Below, piece after piece: positions 16,938 through 25,422 of a stretch of DNA of 64,000 bases; the stretch's first letter is position 1, and each line of letters opens with the position of its first letter. A model generated the notes under the pieces. It ran no database searches. It worked only from the letters and a program-made list of their open reading frames with translations, and was not told where the DNA came from. The translations under genes were made by a program, and so were the position numbers. The stretch spans positions 1-64,000 of the forward strand of contig CBDBKC010000028.1 of the NCBI GenBank assembly GCA_965206655.1, given 5' to 3'. The stretch comes from JAPPLB01 sp965206655. Lineage in GTDB: Bacteria > Acidobacteriota > Terriglobia > Bryobacterales > UBA6623.

Positions 16938-17357
16938 GGCTAGATCCTTATGGGCTGCCATGACTTCGCGTAGCCGCACAAACGCCCGCATGATGGTGAT
17001 GTTGACAGTTACCGCTCGCTTACCGCGCAAGACGCTGGACAGCATCGCGACGCCTTGCTCGGTGAACGCATACGGTGGATAGCGGGCGTCACGGTGCTTC
17101 TGGGAACCGGTCACAATTTGTGACCGGTTCAATGCCTTCACCTCTTCTCCGTCGAGGCGGAACATGAAGTCTTGCGGGAAGCGATCGAGATTCCGGCGAA
17201 CCGCTTGGTTCAGCGCCTTGGTGGGCACATCATAGAGATCGGCCAGGTCGGAATCAAGCATGACCTTGCAGCCACGGATGAGACAAATCCGCCGCTCGAT
17301 CATCTCGACCGGGATCGGGAGGTTTTCGGCGGCTGACCGTTTCACTTTTCGGGGCAT
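16899..17357 (-). CDS. ORF6N-domain protein, 3' end replaced by MITE sequence
   Basis: A 152-aa protein with the ORF6N domain (about residues 15-105: IERRICLIRGCKVMLDSDLADLY, FPQDFMFRL, YAFTEQGVAMLSSVL), a family common in phage, plasmid and KilA-N-related DNA-binding proteins of unknown precise role. After REVMAAHKDLA the family normally continues in a helical tail, but here the last dozen codons come from the MITE end. The gene is therefore probably truncated. Possibly a relic of a mobile element. Confidence 0.75.
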   Translation of the reverse strand: MPRKVKRSAAENLPIPVEMIERRICLIRGCKVMLDSDLADLYDVPTKALNQAVRRNLDRFPQDFMFRLDGEEVKALNRSQIVTGSQKHRDARYPPYAFTEQGVAMLSSVLRGKRAVTVNITIMRAFVRLREVMAAHKDLARTSHHLDGRSTR

Positions 17358-17657
17358 GAGGGCTGAGGGCCAAAAATTTATCGGCGGCTGGGATTACAGA
17401 TTGTGATGCCGACGTCGCTGATGAGGTGAAGTGTACCAGCGATCAAGCGATGCGGGAAGACCCTCGTTGTCCACAAGTCGCTTGGGTGAGTTTCAGACAG
17501 CGGTTGAAATGCTCTATGAAGCAGCGGCGACAAAGAGCGCATTACAACGCTTAGAATCGTACCCATGGTGCGTTTCCTCATTGCGGCTCTACTCTTAGCG
17601 GCGAGTTTCTCGTGTGCCGGCTCGGGCGGACTCTACCCTGATACCGTCTACCTAAAC

Positions 17658-18269
17658 AACCACCGCCTGAAAGGCGGTGGGTTCATTTACGACTGAAAGT
17701 CGGCTTGCGGCTGAAGCCGCCTGAAGAAGCCCCGGCTCAGAGCCGGCTCAAGGCTTGGTGGGCGCTGTGATCTTGAATCCCTCCTCATCCTCGTCCCATT
17801 GCTGGCTCTCGATGTACTTCTTGATCGTTTCCTCGTCCACCGCGCCCACCGTCGCGCAGAAATATCCGCGCGCCCACAGGTGTTGCCCCCAGTATCGCTT
17901 CCGCAATTCCCCAAACTCATCTTGCAGCCGTCGTGACGACCTGCCTTTTACATACTGCACCAGCTTCGACGGTGCAAGCTGCGGCGGTGCCGATACCAAG
18001 ACATGCACATGATCCGGCGACACCGCACCCCGAATCACCACGACGTCTCGCGCTTGGCAGCTCTGTCGGATCAGATCCCGTGTCCGCTCCGCCACCCTGC
18101 CCCGCAACACCTTGTAGCGATATTTCGTGATCCAGACCAGGTGATATTTGATGTCGTAGACCGCGTGCGCCCCTCGCCGATATTCGCCCATCCTCCTATT
18201 GTCATCCAGACCCGCTTGAAGCTGACCGCCTGAAAGGCGGTGGGTTTAGACCTGGTGATGGAACTAAAC
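17658..18269 (-). mobile_element. IS200/IS605-type element with TnpA only (about 612 bp)
   Basis: A single Y1 transposase gene flanked by matching hairpins, CACCGCCTGAAAGGCGGTG (17661-17679) and ACCGCCTGAAAGGCGGTG (about 18225-18242), as expected for subterminal structures recognised by Y1 enzymes. CTAAAC occurs at both boundaries (17652-17657 and 18264-18269), so the exact ends are ambiguous by 6 bp. No target duplication is expected for this family, and the empty site reads through in frame. Extra GC stems lie at about 17700-17755, beyond the transposase stop. Confidence 0.85.
17748..18191 (-). CDS. tnpA: IS200-family Y1 transposase
   Basis: A 147-aa HUH-type single-strand transposase with HUH pair H61 and H63 (SPDHVHVLVS), catalytic tyrosine Y126 (ETIKKYIESQ), and YHLVWITKYRYKVL at the N-terminus. 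Length is that of canonical IS200 TnpA rather than the longer REP-associated RAYT proteins. No TnpB partner. It looks intact. Confidence 0.93.
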   Translation of the reverse strand: MGEYRRGAHAVYDIKYHLVWITKYRYKVLRGRVAERTRDLIRQSCQARDVVVIRGAVSPDHVHVLVSAPPQLAPSKLVQYVKGRSSRRLQDEFGELRKRYWGQHLWARGYFCATVGAVDEETIKKYIESQQWDEDEEGFKITAPTKP

Positions 18270-20024
18270 GGCGACGTCGTAACGCTCGACGCCGTGAACC
18301 CCTCGGCGCAGGCAGTCGCCATCCTCGGCGGTACGATCGTCGCCGTAGGCTCAAACGCCGAAGTGGAGCCCCTCGCCGGGCCTGACACCGAAACGATCGA
18401 CCTGGACGGTAACACTCTGCTGCCCGGTTTCTATGCTCCCCACGATCATTTTCCGGGGGCGGGTACCGTTGCCGTCCATCAGGTCGATCTGAATTCACCG
18501 CCGATCGGAACGACGGAGACGATCGATCAAATCGTCGCGGCTCTCGCCGAGAGGGCGGAGAAGACCGCACCGGGAGACTGGGTGGTGGGGCGTGGGTACG
18601 ACGATACCTTACTCGCCGAGCAGCGCCACCCCACTCGGGACGATCTCGACCGAGCCTCGACGGACCATCCCATCTGGATCGTTCATACCTCCGGACATCT
18701 CGGGGTAGCGAATTCAGCGGCCCTGAAGATCGCCGGCACTACACGGAACACTCCCCAGCCTCCCGGCGGCGTCATCCGCAAAGATGCACGCACAGGTGAG
18801 CCGGATGGTGTCTTCGAGGAAAGCGGCGGCCTGATCAGTAGCCACATTCCGCCGTTAACGCTCGATCAACGGATGGAATCAGTGAAATGGGCGGTTGAGC
18901 ACTATCTCAAGCAGGGTGTGACGACGACCGTCATCGCAAGCGGCAGCCGCGACGGACTCCTTGACCTGCAGGAGGCCCGGCGGCGCGGGCTGCTCAAGTT
19001 TCGAATCGTCACGATGACATCAAAAAGTGCCGCGGGGAGCCCGTCGGCCTTTGAGGCGGGAGGCGTCGTGAGCGGGTTCGGTGACGACTGGCTCAAGCTC
19101 GGCGCGGTGAAGAGCTGGCAGGACGGCTCGAATCAAGGATACACGGGCTACTTTACCCTCCCCTACCACACGCCCTTCAAAGGGGACGCCGAGTATCGCG
19201 GGTATCCAAGGCGGTCGCGCGAGGAACTGGTTGCGCTGGTACGCGAGTTGCACGATGCCGGTTACCAGATCGCGGTGCATGGCAACGGAGACGCGGCGAT
19301 CGACGACATTCTCTACGCCTATGAGCAAGCTCAGAATAGGAATCCGCGTGCGGACGCGCGCCACCGCATCGAGCACTGCCAGACGCCGCGCGAAGACCAG
19401 CTCGACAAGATCAAGGAACTCGATGTAACGCCCTCGTTCTACGTGGGACATGTGTACTACTGGGGCGATCGGCACCGTGATATCTTCATGGGCCCTGAAC
19501 GCGCGGCCCGTATCAGCCCGCTACGTGGGGCGCTCGACCGCGGCATTCGCTTCACCGTCCATGACGACACGCCGGTCACTCCGGTTGATCCGCTGCAACT
19601 GGTTTGGGTCAGCGTCAACCGTCTTACTAAGAGCGGAAAGGTACTGGGGCCTGAACAGCGCATCGCCGTCGAAGACGCGCTACGGGCGGTGACGAGCGAC
19701 GCTGCCTGGCAAAACTTCGAGGAAGCCCGTAAGGGCTCGATCGAGACGGGCAAGCTGGCGGATTTCGTCGTGTTGGCGAAGAACCCGCTCACCGTCGAGC
19801 CCGTGGAGATTCGGGATATCGAAATCCTCGAAACCATCGTCGCCGGCCGCTCAGTATGGCGCAAGTAGCGCCGGGCCCGCTCCAACCACGCCGTACCACC
19901 GCCCCCGGGGAGTCACACGAATGGCAACCGTGGAAACCGTCCGATCCCCGTCAACGCCATACGCTCAACCACCTCGCTTGCGCTCGGGGCTCGGTGGGCG
20001 CCGCCTTGCAGGCACGATAGCCTT

Positions 20025-20057
20025 CCGTGGTTCCCGGCATTTGCCGGCGAACCGCGG
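20025..20057. terminator. Hairpin between convergent genes
   Basis: A near-perfect 14-bp stem with an ATTT loop (CCGTGGTTCCCGGC, then GCCGGCGAACCGCGG) between the 3' ends of the amidohydrolase and the phosphatase. No T-run follows, so it may act as a bidirectional transcript-end stabiliser or be a REP-like palindrome. Confidence 0.5.
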
Positions 20058-20072
20058 AAACGATGAACCCGG

Positions 20073-21368
20073 CTATTCCACCTTCACCACAACGATCGTC
20101 ATATCGTCGGTCTGGGGCGCGTCGCCCGCATGCTTCTGGGCGGCATCAAAGGCTTTGTCGATCAGGTCCTCCGGCGATAGCTCGCGGTGGGCCTTCACCA
20201 CTTCCAGGAGCCGGTCTTCGCCGAATTCCTCAAAACGCCGGTTCATCGCCTCCGAGAAACCATCCGAGTAGATCACCAGAACGTCCCCGGAGTGCAAATC
20301 GAGTTGCGCTTCCTCGTAGGCGCTCGTTGGCAGGATGCTGAGGACGGGGCCGCCGACGTCGAGTGGCTTCGCCTCCGTGTCGGACAGCAGAATCGGCGGA
20401 TTGTGCCCAGCGTTCGAGTAGTAAAGACGGCGCTGCGCCGGGTCGAGGAGCGCGAAGAACAATGTGACGAACTTATCGGACTCCGTGATTTCGTGAAGCA
20501 GCCGGTTCGAACGATCGAGACAGGGTCCGACCGAGGATTCGACCAAAGTCTGTCCGCGCACTGTGGCCTGGGTGGAGGCCATCAGCAAGGCCGCCGGCAT
20601 ACCCTTGCCGGACACGTCGCCGAGGCAGATTGCGTGGCGGTCACCGCACGCGTAAAAGTCGTAATAGTCGCCTCCCACGTTGTTCGCCGGCAGCGATTTA
20701 CCCGCGATCTGAAAACCGGGGATCGAGGGCGCCTCCCTCGGCAGCAGCTTGAGCTGGATGTCGTGGGCCATTCTCAACTCTTGCTGCATGAGTTGGAGCG
20801 ACTTTTCTTCTTCGTAGAGGCGGGCGTTCTCGATGACTTGGGCTGACTGCGCGGCGATGATCGTGAGCAGACGCTGGTTGCCTTCCGTAAAACCTTCCGA
20901 ACCTCGCTTGTTAAAGGCGCTCAAAACGCCGATCAAGCGCCCCTTCTGACGCAGTGGGACGCACATCAGCGAATGCACGACTCCATCCGGCTGCAAGGTC
21001 GCGGACTGAAATCGCTCGTCGTTCGTGATGTCGTTGATCACGAGCGGCGCCTGGTTCTTGATCATCCAGCCGATCACTTGGTCGCTGAGGCGGTGCGGGT
21101 TCGACTTGATGTCGGTCTGAACCTTGCGCACCATCGTATGCAGGGCCGCCGCTTCATCTTTGTCGCCCAGCATGAGGACAGCCGCCTGATCGACTCCGAG
21201 GTGCTTGACGCATTTCTGCACGACCAAGTCGACGATGCTGGCGAGCGACCCCGCGGACGACACGGTTGTCGCGACTTCATTGAGGATCGAAAGTTCTTCG
21301 ACTGCTCGTCTCAAGCGAATGGTTTCAGCTTCGAGGCGCTTGAATTTTACTTGTTCGGCTTCGGTCAT
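20073..21368 (-). CDS. GAF-domain PP2C/SpoIIE-type serine phosphatase (RsbU-like)
   Basis: A 431-aa cytoplasmic signalling protein. An N-terminal coiled coil (residues 1-35, QVKFKRLEAETIRLRRAVEEL) is followed by a GAF domain (about 40-180, with SLMCVPLRQKGRLIGVL) and a SpoIIE/PP2C phosphatase (about 210-430). Metal-binding aspartates are in VGGDYYDFY, LGDVSGKGMPAA, IYSDGFSEA and TDDMTIVVV. Such proteins dephosphorylate anti-anti-sigma factors in partner-switching; no anti-sigma gene is adjacent, so the partner is elsewhere. Confidence 0.93.
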   Translation of the reverse strand: MTEAEQVKFKRLEAETIRLRRAVEELSILNEVATTVSSAGSLASIVDLVVQKCVKHLGVDQAAVLMLGDKDEAAALHTMVRKVQTDIKSNPHRLSDQVIGWMIKNQAPLVINDITNDERFQSATLQPDGVVHSLMCVPLRQKGRLIGVLSAFNKRGSEGFTEGNQRLLTIIAAQSAQVIENARLYEEEKSLQLMQQELRMAHDIQLKLLPREAPSIPGFQIAGKSLPANNVGGDYYDFYACGDRHAICLGDVSGKGMPAALLMASTQATVRGQTLVESSVGPCLDRSNRLLHEITESDKFVTLFFALLDPAQRRLYYSNAGHNPPILLSDTEAKPLDVGGPVLSILPTSAYEEAQLDLHSGDVLVIYSDGFSEAMNRRFEEFGEDRLLEVVKAHRELSPEDLIDKAFDAAQKHAGDAPQTDDMTIVVVKVE

Positions 21369-21570
21369 TGTTTGGAAGGCTGCGTCGGCGGGTGAATAAC
21401 TCTTCGGACTTACCGCTAACGGCGGCGTTGAGTCCGTATGACACAGGCGCGCACCCGGCGGACACGGAACGATTACCTATCGTACGCCTCTAACTCGCTG
21501 TTTTTCAACGCCTTTCTGGAGATTTTCGGTTCGGCCCTCCATTTGCCTCAGGGAACGTGATACTCGTGAT

Positions 21571-21863
21571 TGACACACCTCTTTGGAATACCCTCTGCCG
21601 GGCGACGAAGGCCACAGGGCCGGAAGCTTCGGCAGAGGGATCTTTTCAAGGGGTTACAGTCCTTCGGGCTTTAGGCCTTCCTGGGTCGCTGTGTGGCTTC
21701 TTCGGCCGGAAACATTCAGACGCGGACGCGGTCGAAGAGAATGTGCGGGCATTTTCGCGACGCGGTCTCTCAGGGCGGTCGGTTCGAGAGCCGTTCTATT
21801 TCAGGCTCAAGCTAGTCTGATACACGGTCACGACCTTCGGGTCCCTCCCTCGACCGTGTGTCA
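21571..21863. ncRNA. Candidate structured non-coding RNA in a 500-bp gap
   Basis: The gap 21369-21873 has no credible gene but many stable helices. CCCTCTGCCG (21591-21600) pairs perfectly with CGGCAGAGGG (21630-21639) around an inner GGCC/GGCC stem. CCTCTT (21578-21583) pairs with AAGGGG (21648-21653). There is a UUCG-capped AGTCC/GGCTT stem, and ACACGGTC pairs with GACCGTGT (21833-21860) enclosing GACC-TTCG-GGTC. TGACACAC (21571) could also close with GTGTGTCA (21856-21863). Strand unknown; the UUCG tetraloops favour plus. No RNase P, tmRNA or SRP core motif is seen. A 6S-like closing-stem/bubble/hairpin shape is possible but unproven. Confidence 0.35.
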
Positions 21864-21873
21864 GGCTGGTATT

Positions 21874-22164
21874 TCAGAAAGCCAGCGTTCCCGTCCGGGG
21901 CGCCTCTTCCTCATTCGGCAGGTACAGAGTCTGGCACCGCTCGCAGCGGTAGACCTCACCGCCGGGGCCGAGGTGGGTTTTGACCTCGTCGCCGAACTCG
22001 TACCAACGCTTAAGGTGGCCGGCGCAGATCTTCTTCTTGAGCGGCTCATTGCAGGCGCGCTGCCGCGGCACACGCCGCTTGACTTTCGTCCCGTCCGCAA
22101 GAGTGTCGAGGAGATTGGGGTCGGGAGGTGCTTCGACCTCGGTGGTGGTTTCCGCTTCAGCCAT
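21874..22164 (-). CDS. Small putative zinc-binding protein, 96 aa
   Basis: Starts MAEAETTTEVEAPPDP. The core carries CNEPLKKKICAGHLKRWYEF and YRCERCQTLYLP, i.e. a Cys/His pair group and a CxxC, typical of a zinc ribbon. No family name recognised. The start is chosen at the first ATG after a stretch (22165-22278) with no protein-like composition. Possibly regulatory or structural. Confidence 0.65.
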   Translation of the reverse strand: MAEAETTTEVEAPPDPNLLDTLADGTKVKRRVPRQRACNEPLKKKICAGHLKRWYEFGDEVKTHLGPGGEVYRCERCQTLYLPNEEEAPRTGTLAF

Positions 22165-22435
22165 AGGGGTTCGCGAGTCGTGAGAAACCGAGTATATCAA
22201 ACAGGCCCCAATGCAAACGCTTGCGCATGGCCCCAAATCCATCCGTAAGGGGGTGTGAAAAAATGGGGACTGTACCAAGCGCCGCCCGCGTAACTGCTTT
22301 GTTCGCAGCGCTCACAAGCGGCGCGCCGTGGACTGTCCCCAGTTTTCCACAGCCCCCTAAGCGGCCGGTCCACCAACCCAATCGAGGCGCCGCCCCCTCA
22401 ACCGCAAGGCAAGCGTGCGGTGATACCATGCGACC

Positions 22436-24742
22436 GTGTCCCGCCGGCCTCCAGCAAGCCTCACCTTGTTGCTCATTACCTCCTTCCTCGCGAGCCTGTC
22501 GTGCGGTGACGCCCTCTCACAGGCCGTGCCCCGTTCCATCGTGACGCAACTGCCCGGCGCCGAGCCCTTCGCCGAGGCGCTCGCCTCACAACTCAATCAA
22601 GCCTGGACCCGCCGCGACCTCGCCTACAAGCCTCGCACGCGTCACCTCAACGAAGACGGCATACCGAAATTCACCAACCGCCTGTTTCTGGAGGGCAGCC
22701 CCTACCTGCTCCAGCACGCCCACAACCCCATGAACTGGCGTCCGTGGGGCGACGAAGCTTTCGAAACCGCCCGCCGCCTCGGCCGCCCCGTCCTGCTAAG
22801 CATCGGCTACTCCACCTGCCACTGGTGCCACGTCATGGAAGAGGAGTCATTCGACGACGTTGAGATCGCCAAATTCATCAACGAAAACTACATCGCCATC
22901 AAAGTCGACCGCGAAGAGCGTCCCGACGTCGACTCCATCTACATGAGCGCCGTGCAGGCGATGAGCGGGCATGGCGGCTGGCCCATGACCAGTTGGCTCA
23001 CGCCCGACCGCAAACCGTTTTACGCCGGAACCTACTTCCCTGCCCGCGATGGCGACCGCGGAGTAACGAAAGGCTTCCTCACGATCCTTCGAGATCTCAA
23101 GACAGTCTACGACGAGCAACCGGAGAACGTCGCAGCCCGTGCTGACCAAATCGCCGCTCGCGTCGCAGCCATGCTCGAACCCGAGACCGGCGCGGGCCTC
23201 CCCGACGCCCAGGTCCTCCACACCGCCGCCCGTTACTACAGCCAACGATTCGACGAGGCCAATGGCGGAACCAAGGGCGCGCCCAAATTCCCCAGCAACC
23301 TTTCGATCCGCTTCCTGCTTCGATACCATCGCCGCACCGGGGACGCCCGCTCCCTCCAGATCGTCGAAACAACCCTCGAACACATGGCCGCGGGAGGCAT
23401 CTACGACCATGTCGGCGGAGGTTTCCACCGCTACGCCACCGACGCCCAGTGGCAGGTTCCGCACTTCGAGAAGATGCTCTACGACAACGCCCTGCTCGCC
23501 GTCGTCTTTCTCGAGGCCTATCAAGCCACGGGCCGCCAAGACTTCGCCCGCGTCGCCCGCGAGATCCTCCGCTACGTCGAGCGCGACATGACGTCTCCCG
23601 ACGGCGCGTTCTACTCCGCCACCGACGCCGACAGCCCCAATCCCGAAGGCGAACGCGAGGAGGGTTGGTTCTTCACTTGGACGCACGCCGAAATTGACGA
23701 AGTCCTCGACGAAGAACAAGCCCACCTCGTCAAGCGGCATTACAACGTCACCGCCAAAGGCAACTTCGAGGGCCGCAACATCCTGCATACAGCGCCGGGC
23801 CCATCGACGATCTCCAAGCAACTTCAGGTCGCCCGCGACAAACTCTATACCGCGCGTCTCAAACGGCCTCCGCCTCTCCGGGACGAGAAGATCCTCACCG
23901 CCTGGAACGGCCTGATGATCTCCGCGCACGCCTTCGCGGCTCTCGTTCTCCGCGAGGACGACTACGCCCGGCGAGCTGAACGGGCGGCCGACTTCCTGCT
24001 CACAAACCTCCGCCAAGACGGACGCCTACTCCGCCGCTACATGAGCGGTGAGGCCCGCCACGACGGCTACCTCGACGACTACGCTTTCCTCATCGCCGGC
24101 CTCCTCGACCTCTACGAAGCGACCGCCAACCTGCGATGGCTTCGGGAAGCCGTCGCGCTCGACCGCGTCCTCGAAGAAAACTACGAGGACAGCGAAAACG
24201 GCGGCTTCTTCATGACGAGCGACGACCACGAAGAGCTGCTGGCCCGCGAGAAACCCAACTCCGACGGCGCGGAGCCCTCCGGCAATTCCGTCGCCTTACT
24301 GAACCTCGTCCGGCTGCACGAGTTCACAACCAACGACGCCTACCGCCAACGAGCCGAGAAGGCACTCCGTGCCTTTCAGCCCATCCTCGCGGCTCGCCCC
24401 GCGGCGCTATCGGAAATGCTGCTCGCACTCGACTTCCACCTCGACATCCCCAAGCAGATCATCATCGTCACGCCCAACACGCGCGCCGAAGCAGACCCTC
24501 TCCTCAACGAGTTCCGCAACACCCTGCTCCCGAACCGAATCCTATCCGCCGTTACCCAAGGGGACCAACTAGCACAACACGCCGAACTCATCGGCTTACT
24601 CGATCAAAAACGAGCCATCAAAGGCCAACCCACCGCCTACGTCTGTGAAAACCGAGTCTGCGAACTACCCACCAGCGACCCGGCCAAATTCGCCGAACAG
24701 CTCCGCAAGGTCCAGCCCATCGAAACAGACCCAACCCCGTAG
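22436..24742 (+). CDS. Thioredoxin-fold/glycoside-hydrolase-like DUF255 protein (YyaL/SPATA20 family)
   Basis: A 768-aa protein. GTG start at 22436 followed by an exported N-terminus (SLTLLLITSFLASLSCGD). Residues of about 82-240 form the thioredoxin-like domain with TCHWCHVMEEESF (C128 and C131), VDREERPDVD and MSGHGGWPM. The remainder is an alpha/alpha-toroid (GAPKFPSNLS, HFEKMLYDNA, EGWFFTWTHAE, EKILTAWNGLMISA). Family length is about 670-750. Function is not settled in the family; redox or sugar-related roles have been proposed. Codon third positions are unusually C-rich compared with neighbours. Confidence 0.93.
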   Translation: MSRRPPASLTLLLITSFLASLSCGDALSQAVPRSIVTQLPGAEPFAEALASQLNQAWTRRDLAYKPRTRHLNEDGIPKFTNRLFLEGSPYLLQHAHNPMNWRPWGDEAFETARRLGRPVLLSIGYSTCHWCHVMEEESFDDVEIAKFINENYIAIKVDREERPDVDSIYMSAVQAMSGHGGWPMTSWLTPDRKPFYAGTYFPARDGDRGVTKGFLTILRDLKTVYDEQPENVAARADQIAARVAAMLEPETGAGLPDAQVLHTAARYYSQRFDEANGGTKGAPKFPSNLSIRFLLRYHRRTGDARSLQIVETTLEHMAAGGIYDHVGGGFHRYATDAQWQVPHFEKMLYDNALLAVVFLEAYQATGRQDFARVAREILRYVERDMTSPDGAFYSATDADSPNPEGEREEGWFFTWTHAEIDEVLDEEQAHLVKRHYNVTAKGNFEGRNILHTAPGPSTISKQLQVARDKLYTARLKRPPPLRDEKILTAWNGLMISAHAFAALVLREDDYARRAERAADFLLTNLRQDGRLLRRYMSGEARHDGYLDDYAFLIAGLLDLYEATANLRWLREAVALDRVLEENYEDSENGGFFMTSDDHEELLAREKPNSDGAEPSGNSVALLNLVRLHEFTTNDAYRQRAEKALRAFQPILAARPAALSEMLLALDFHLDIPKQIIIVTPNTRAEADPLLNEFRNTLLPNRILSAVTQGDQLAQHAELIGLLDQKRAIKGQPTAYVCENRVCELPTSDPAKFAEQLRKVQPIETDPTP

Positions 24743-24747
24743 CCTTT

Positions 24748-25057
24748 CCGTCGGCTCAACCAAGCAACAGAGCGGCGGGTGTAAACCCGGCGGCCCGCGC
24801 CGAAAGGCGCGGAAGTCTCCGCCCAGCAATACCCGTCCAACAACTTCGGTCCCAGCTACGACCGGCTCGCAAGCCGGTCCAAAGGAGCACAAAACGTCAC
24901 TCGGTGACTGCCACCTTTTTCGCCCGCAACGCAGTTTGCATCAACGATCAACTCACCGGCGAAAAACCGGCTGACTGTCACCGATCCACAAACCGTCCCG
25001 CCAAGCAACAGAGCGCCCGATGTAAATCGGGCGACCCGCGCCGCCAGGCGCGGAAAC
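24748..25057. repeat. Hairpin-array repeat, copy 1
   Basis: Two units, each of the form CAAGCAACAGAGC + hairpin + (C)CGCGCC-loop-GGCGCG. Unit 1 (from about 24763) has stem CGGGT/ACCCG, unit 2 (from about 24999) has CCCGAT/ATCGGG; both loops are GTAA. A third stem, GACCGGCT/AGCCGGTC, lies near 24858. The array recurs at 30173-30476, where a segment of about 67 bp (24913-24979) flanked by GACTG(C/T)CACC is missing. The rest of 24743-25422 holds no gene. Confidence 0.8.
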
Positions 25058-25422
25058 CCCACAGACCCCCCAACTCCGCCACCCGCCGGCCATGCCGGCA
25101 GAAAGCCCCACCAACCAAACTCAAAGCCATCGGCGGCAGCCCACGTTGACCAATCTCAAGCCAAGCCCCTCCGAAAAAAAAGAGGCGAGGACCCTCGCCT
25201 GGAATCTGAGCCTGCAAACCCGCTGATAAGGCCCAACAACCTCGTGACAAGACACTGAGAATCCCTTTTCCCACCAACAACCAACCATCGCCCGACACGC
25301 CGGCCAGCAGCCCAGCCGGACGCAAACCAGGCCTGCTCAAGCACCTGGAGACGAAAAAATGTCATAGTTCATGACATCGGTTGTTCGCAACACCTAAGTT
25401 TTCGCGCTAGAATCGGCGTGAC
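25058..25422. other. Intergenic stretch before the kinase gene
   Basis: About 365 bp without a credible gene. It contains an A-rich run (25167-25180) followed by CGAGG and a GGCGAGG repeat (GAGGCGAGGACCCTCGCCT, a short stem with CCTCGCC). No clear promoter hexamers for the downstream GTG at 25423. Confidence 0.4.

Larger units (their letters stand above)
17565..19868 (+). pseudogene. Exported amidohydrolase family 3 (YtcJ-like), split by IS200-like element
   Basis: The first 31 codons (17565-17657, signal peptide MVRFLIAALLLAASFSCAG, then DTVYLN) are cut off from the enzyme by a 612-bp insertion. Removing it joins DTVYLN to GDVVTLDAVNP in frame and gives a 563-aa protein. The enzyme part (to 19868) has the metal HxH (APHDHFPG), GNGDAAIDD, HRIEHCQ and the C-terminal DFVVLAKNPL of amidohydrolase 3. 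A remnant frame opens at GTG 18240 and could still be translated as a 542-aa cytoplasmic protein lacking the export signal. The cysteine after AASFS could be a lipidation site, although the lipobox is poor. Confidence 0.85.

Noticed and set aside
21369..21873. RNase P RNA, tmRNA or SRP RNA in the structured gap
   Set aside because: The conserved cores (GAAAGTCCGGGC-type for RNase P, the tag frame and tRNA-like ends for tmRNA, GGAAGCAGCC-type loop for SRP) are absent.
22847..24016. 389-codon minus-strand open frame within the DUF255 gene
   Set aside because: Valine/glycine-rich shadow of a strongly C-ending gene; the plus strand carries clear family motifs.
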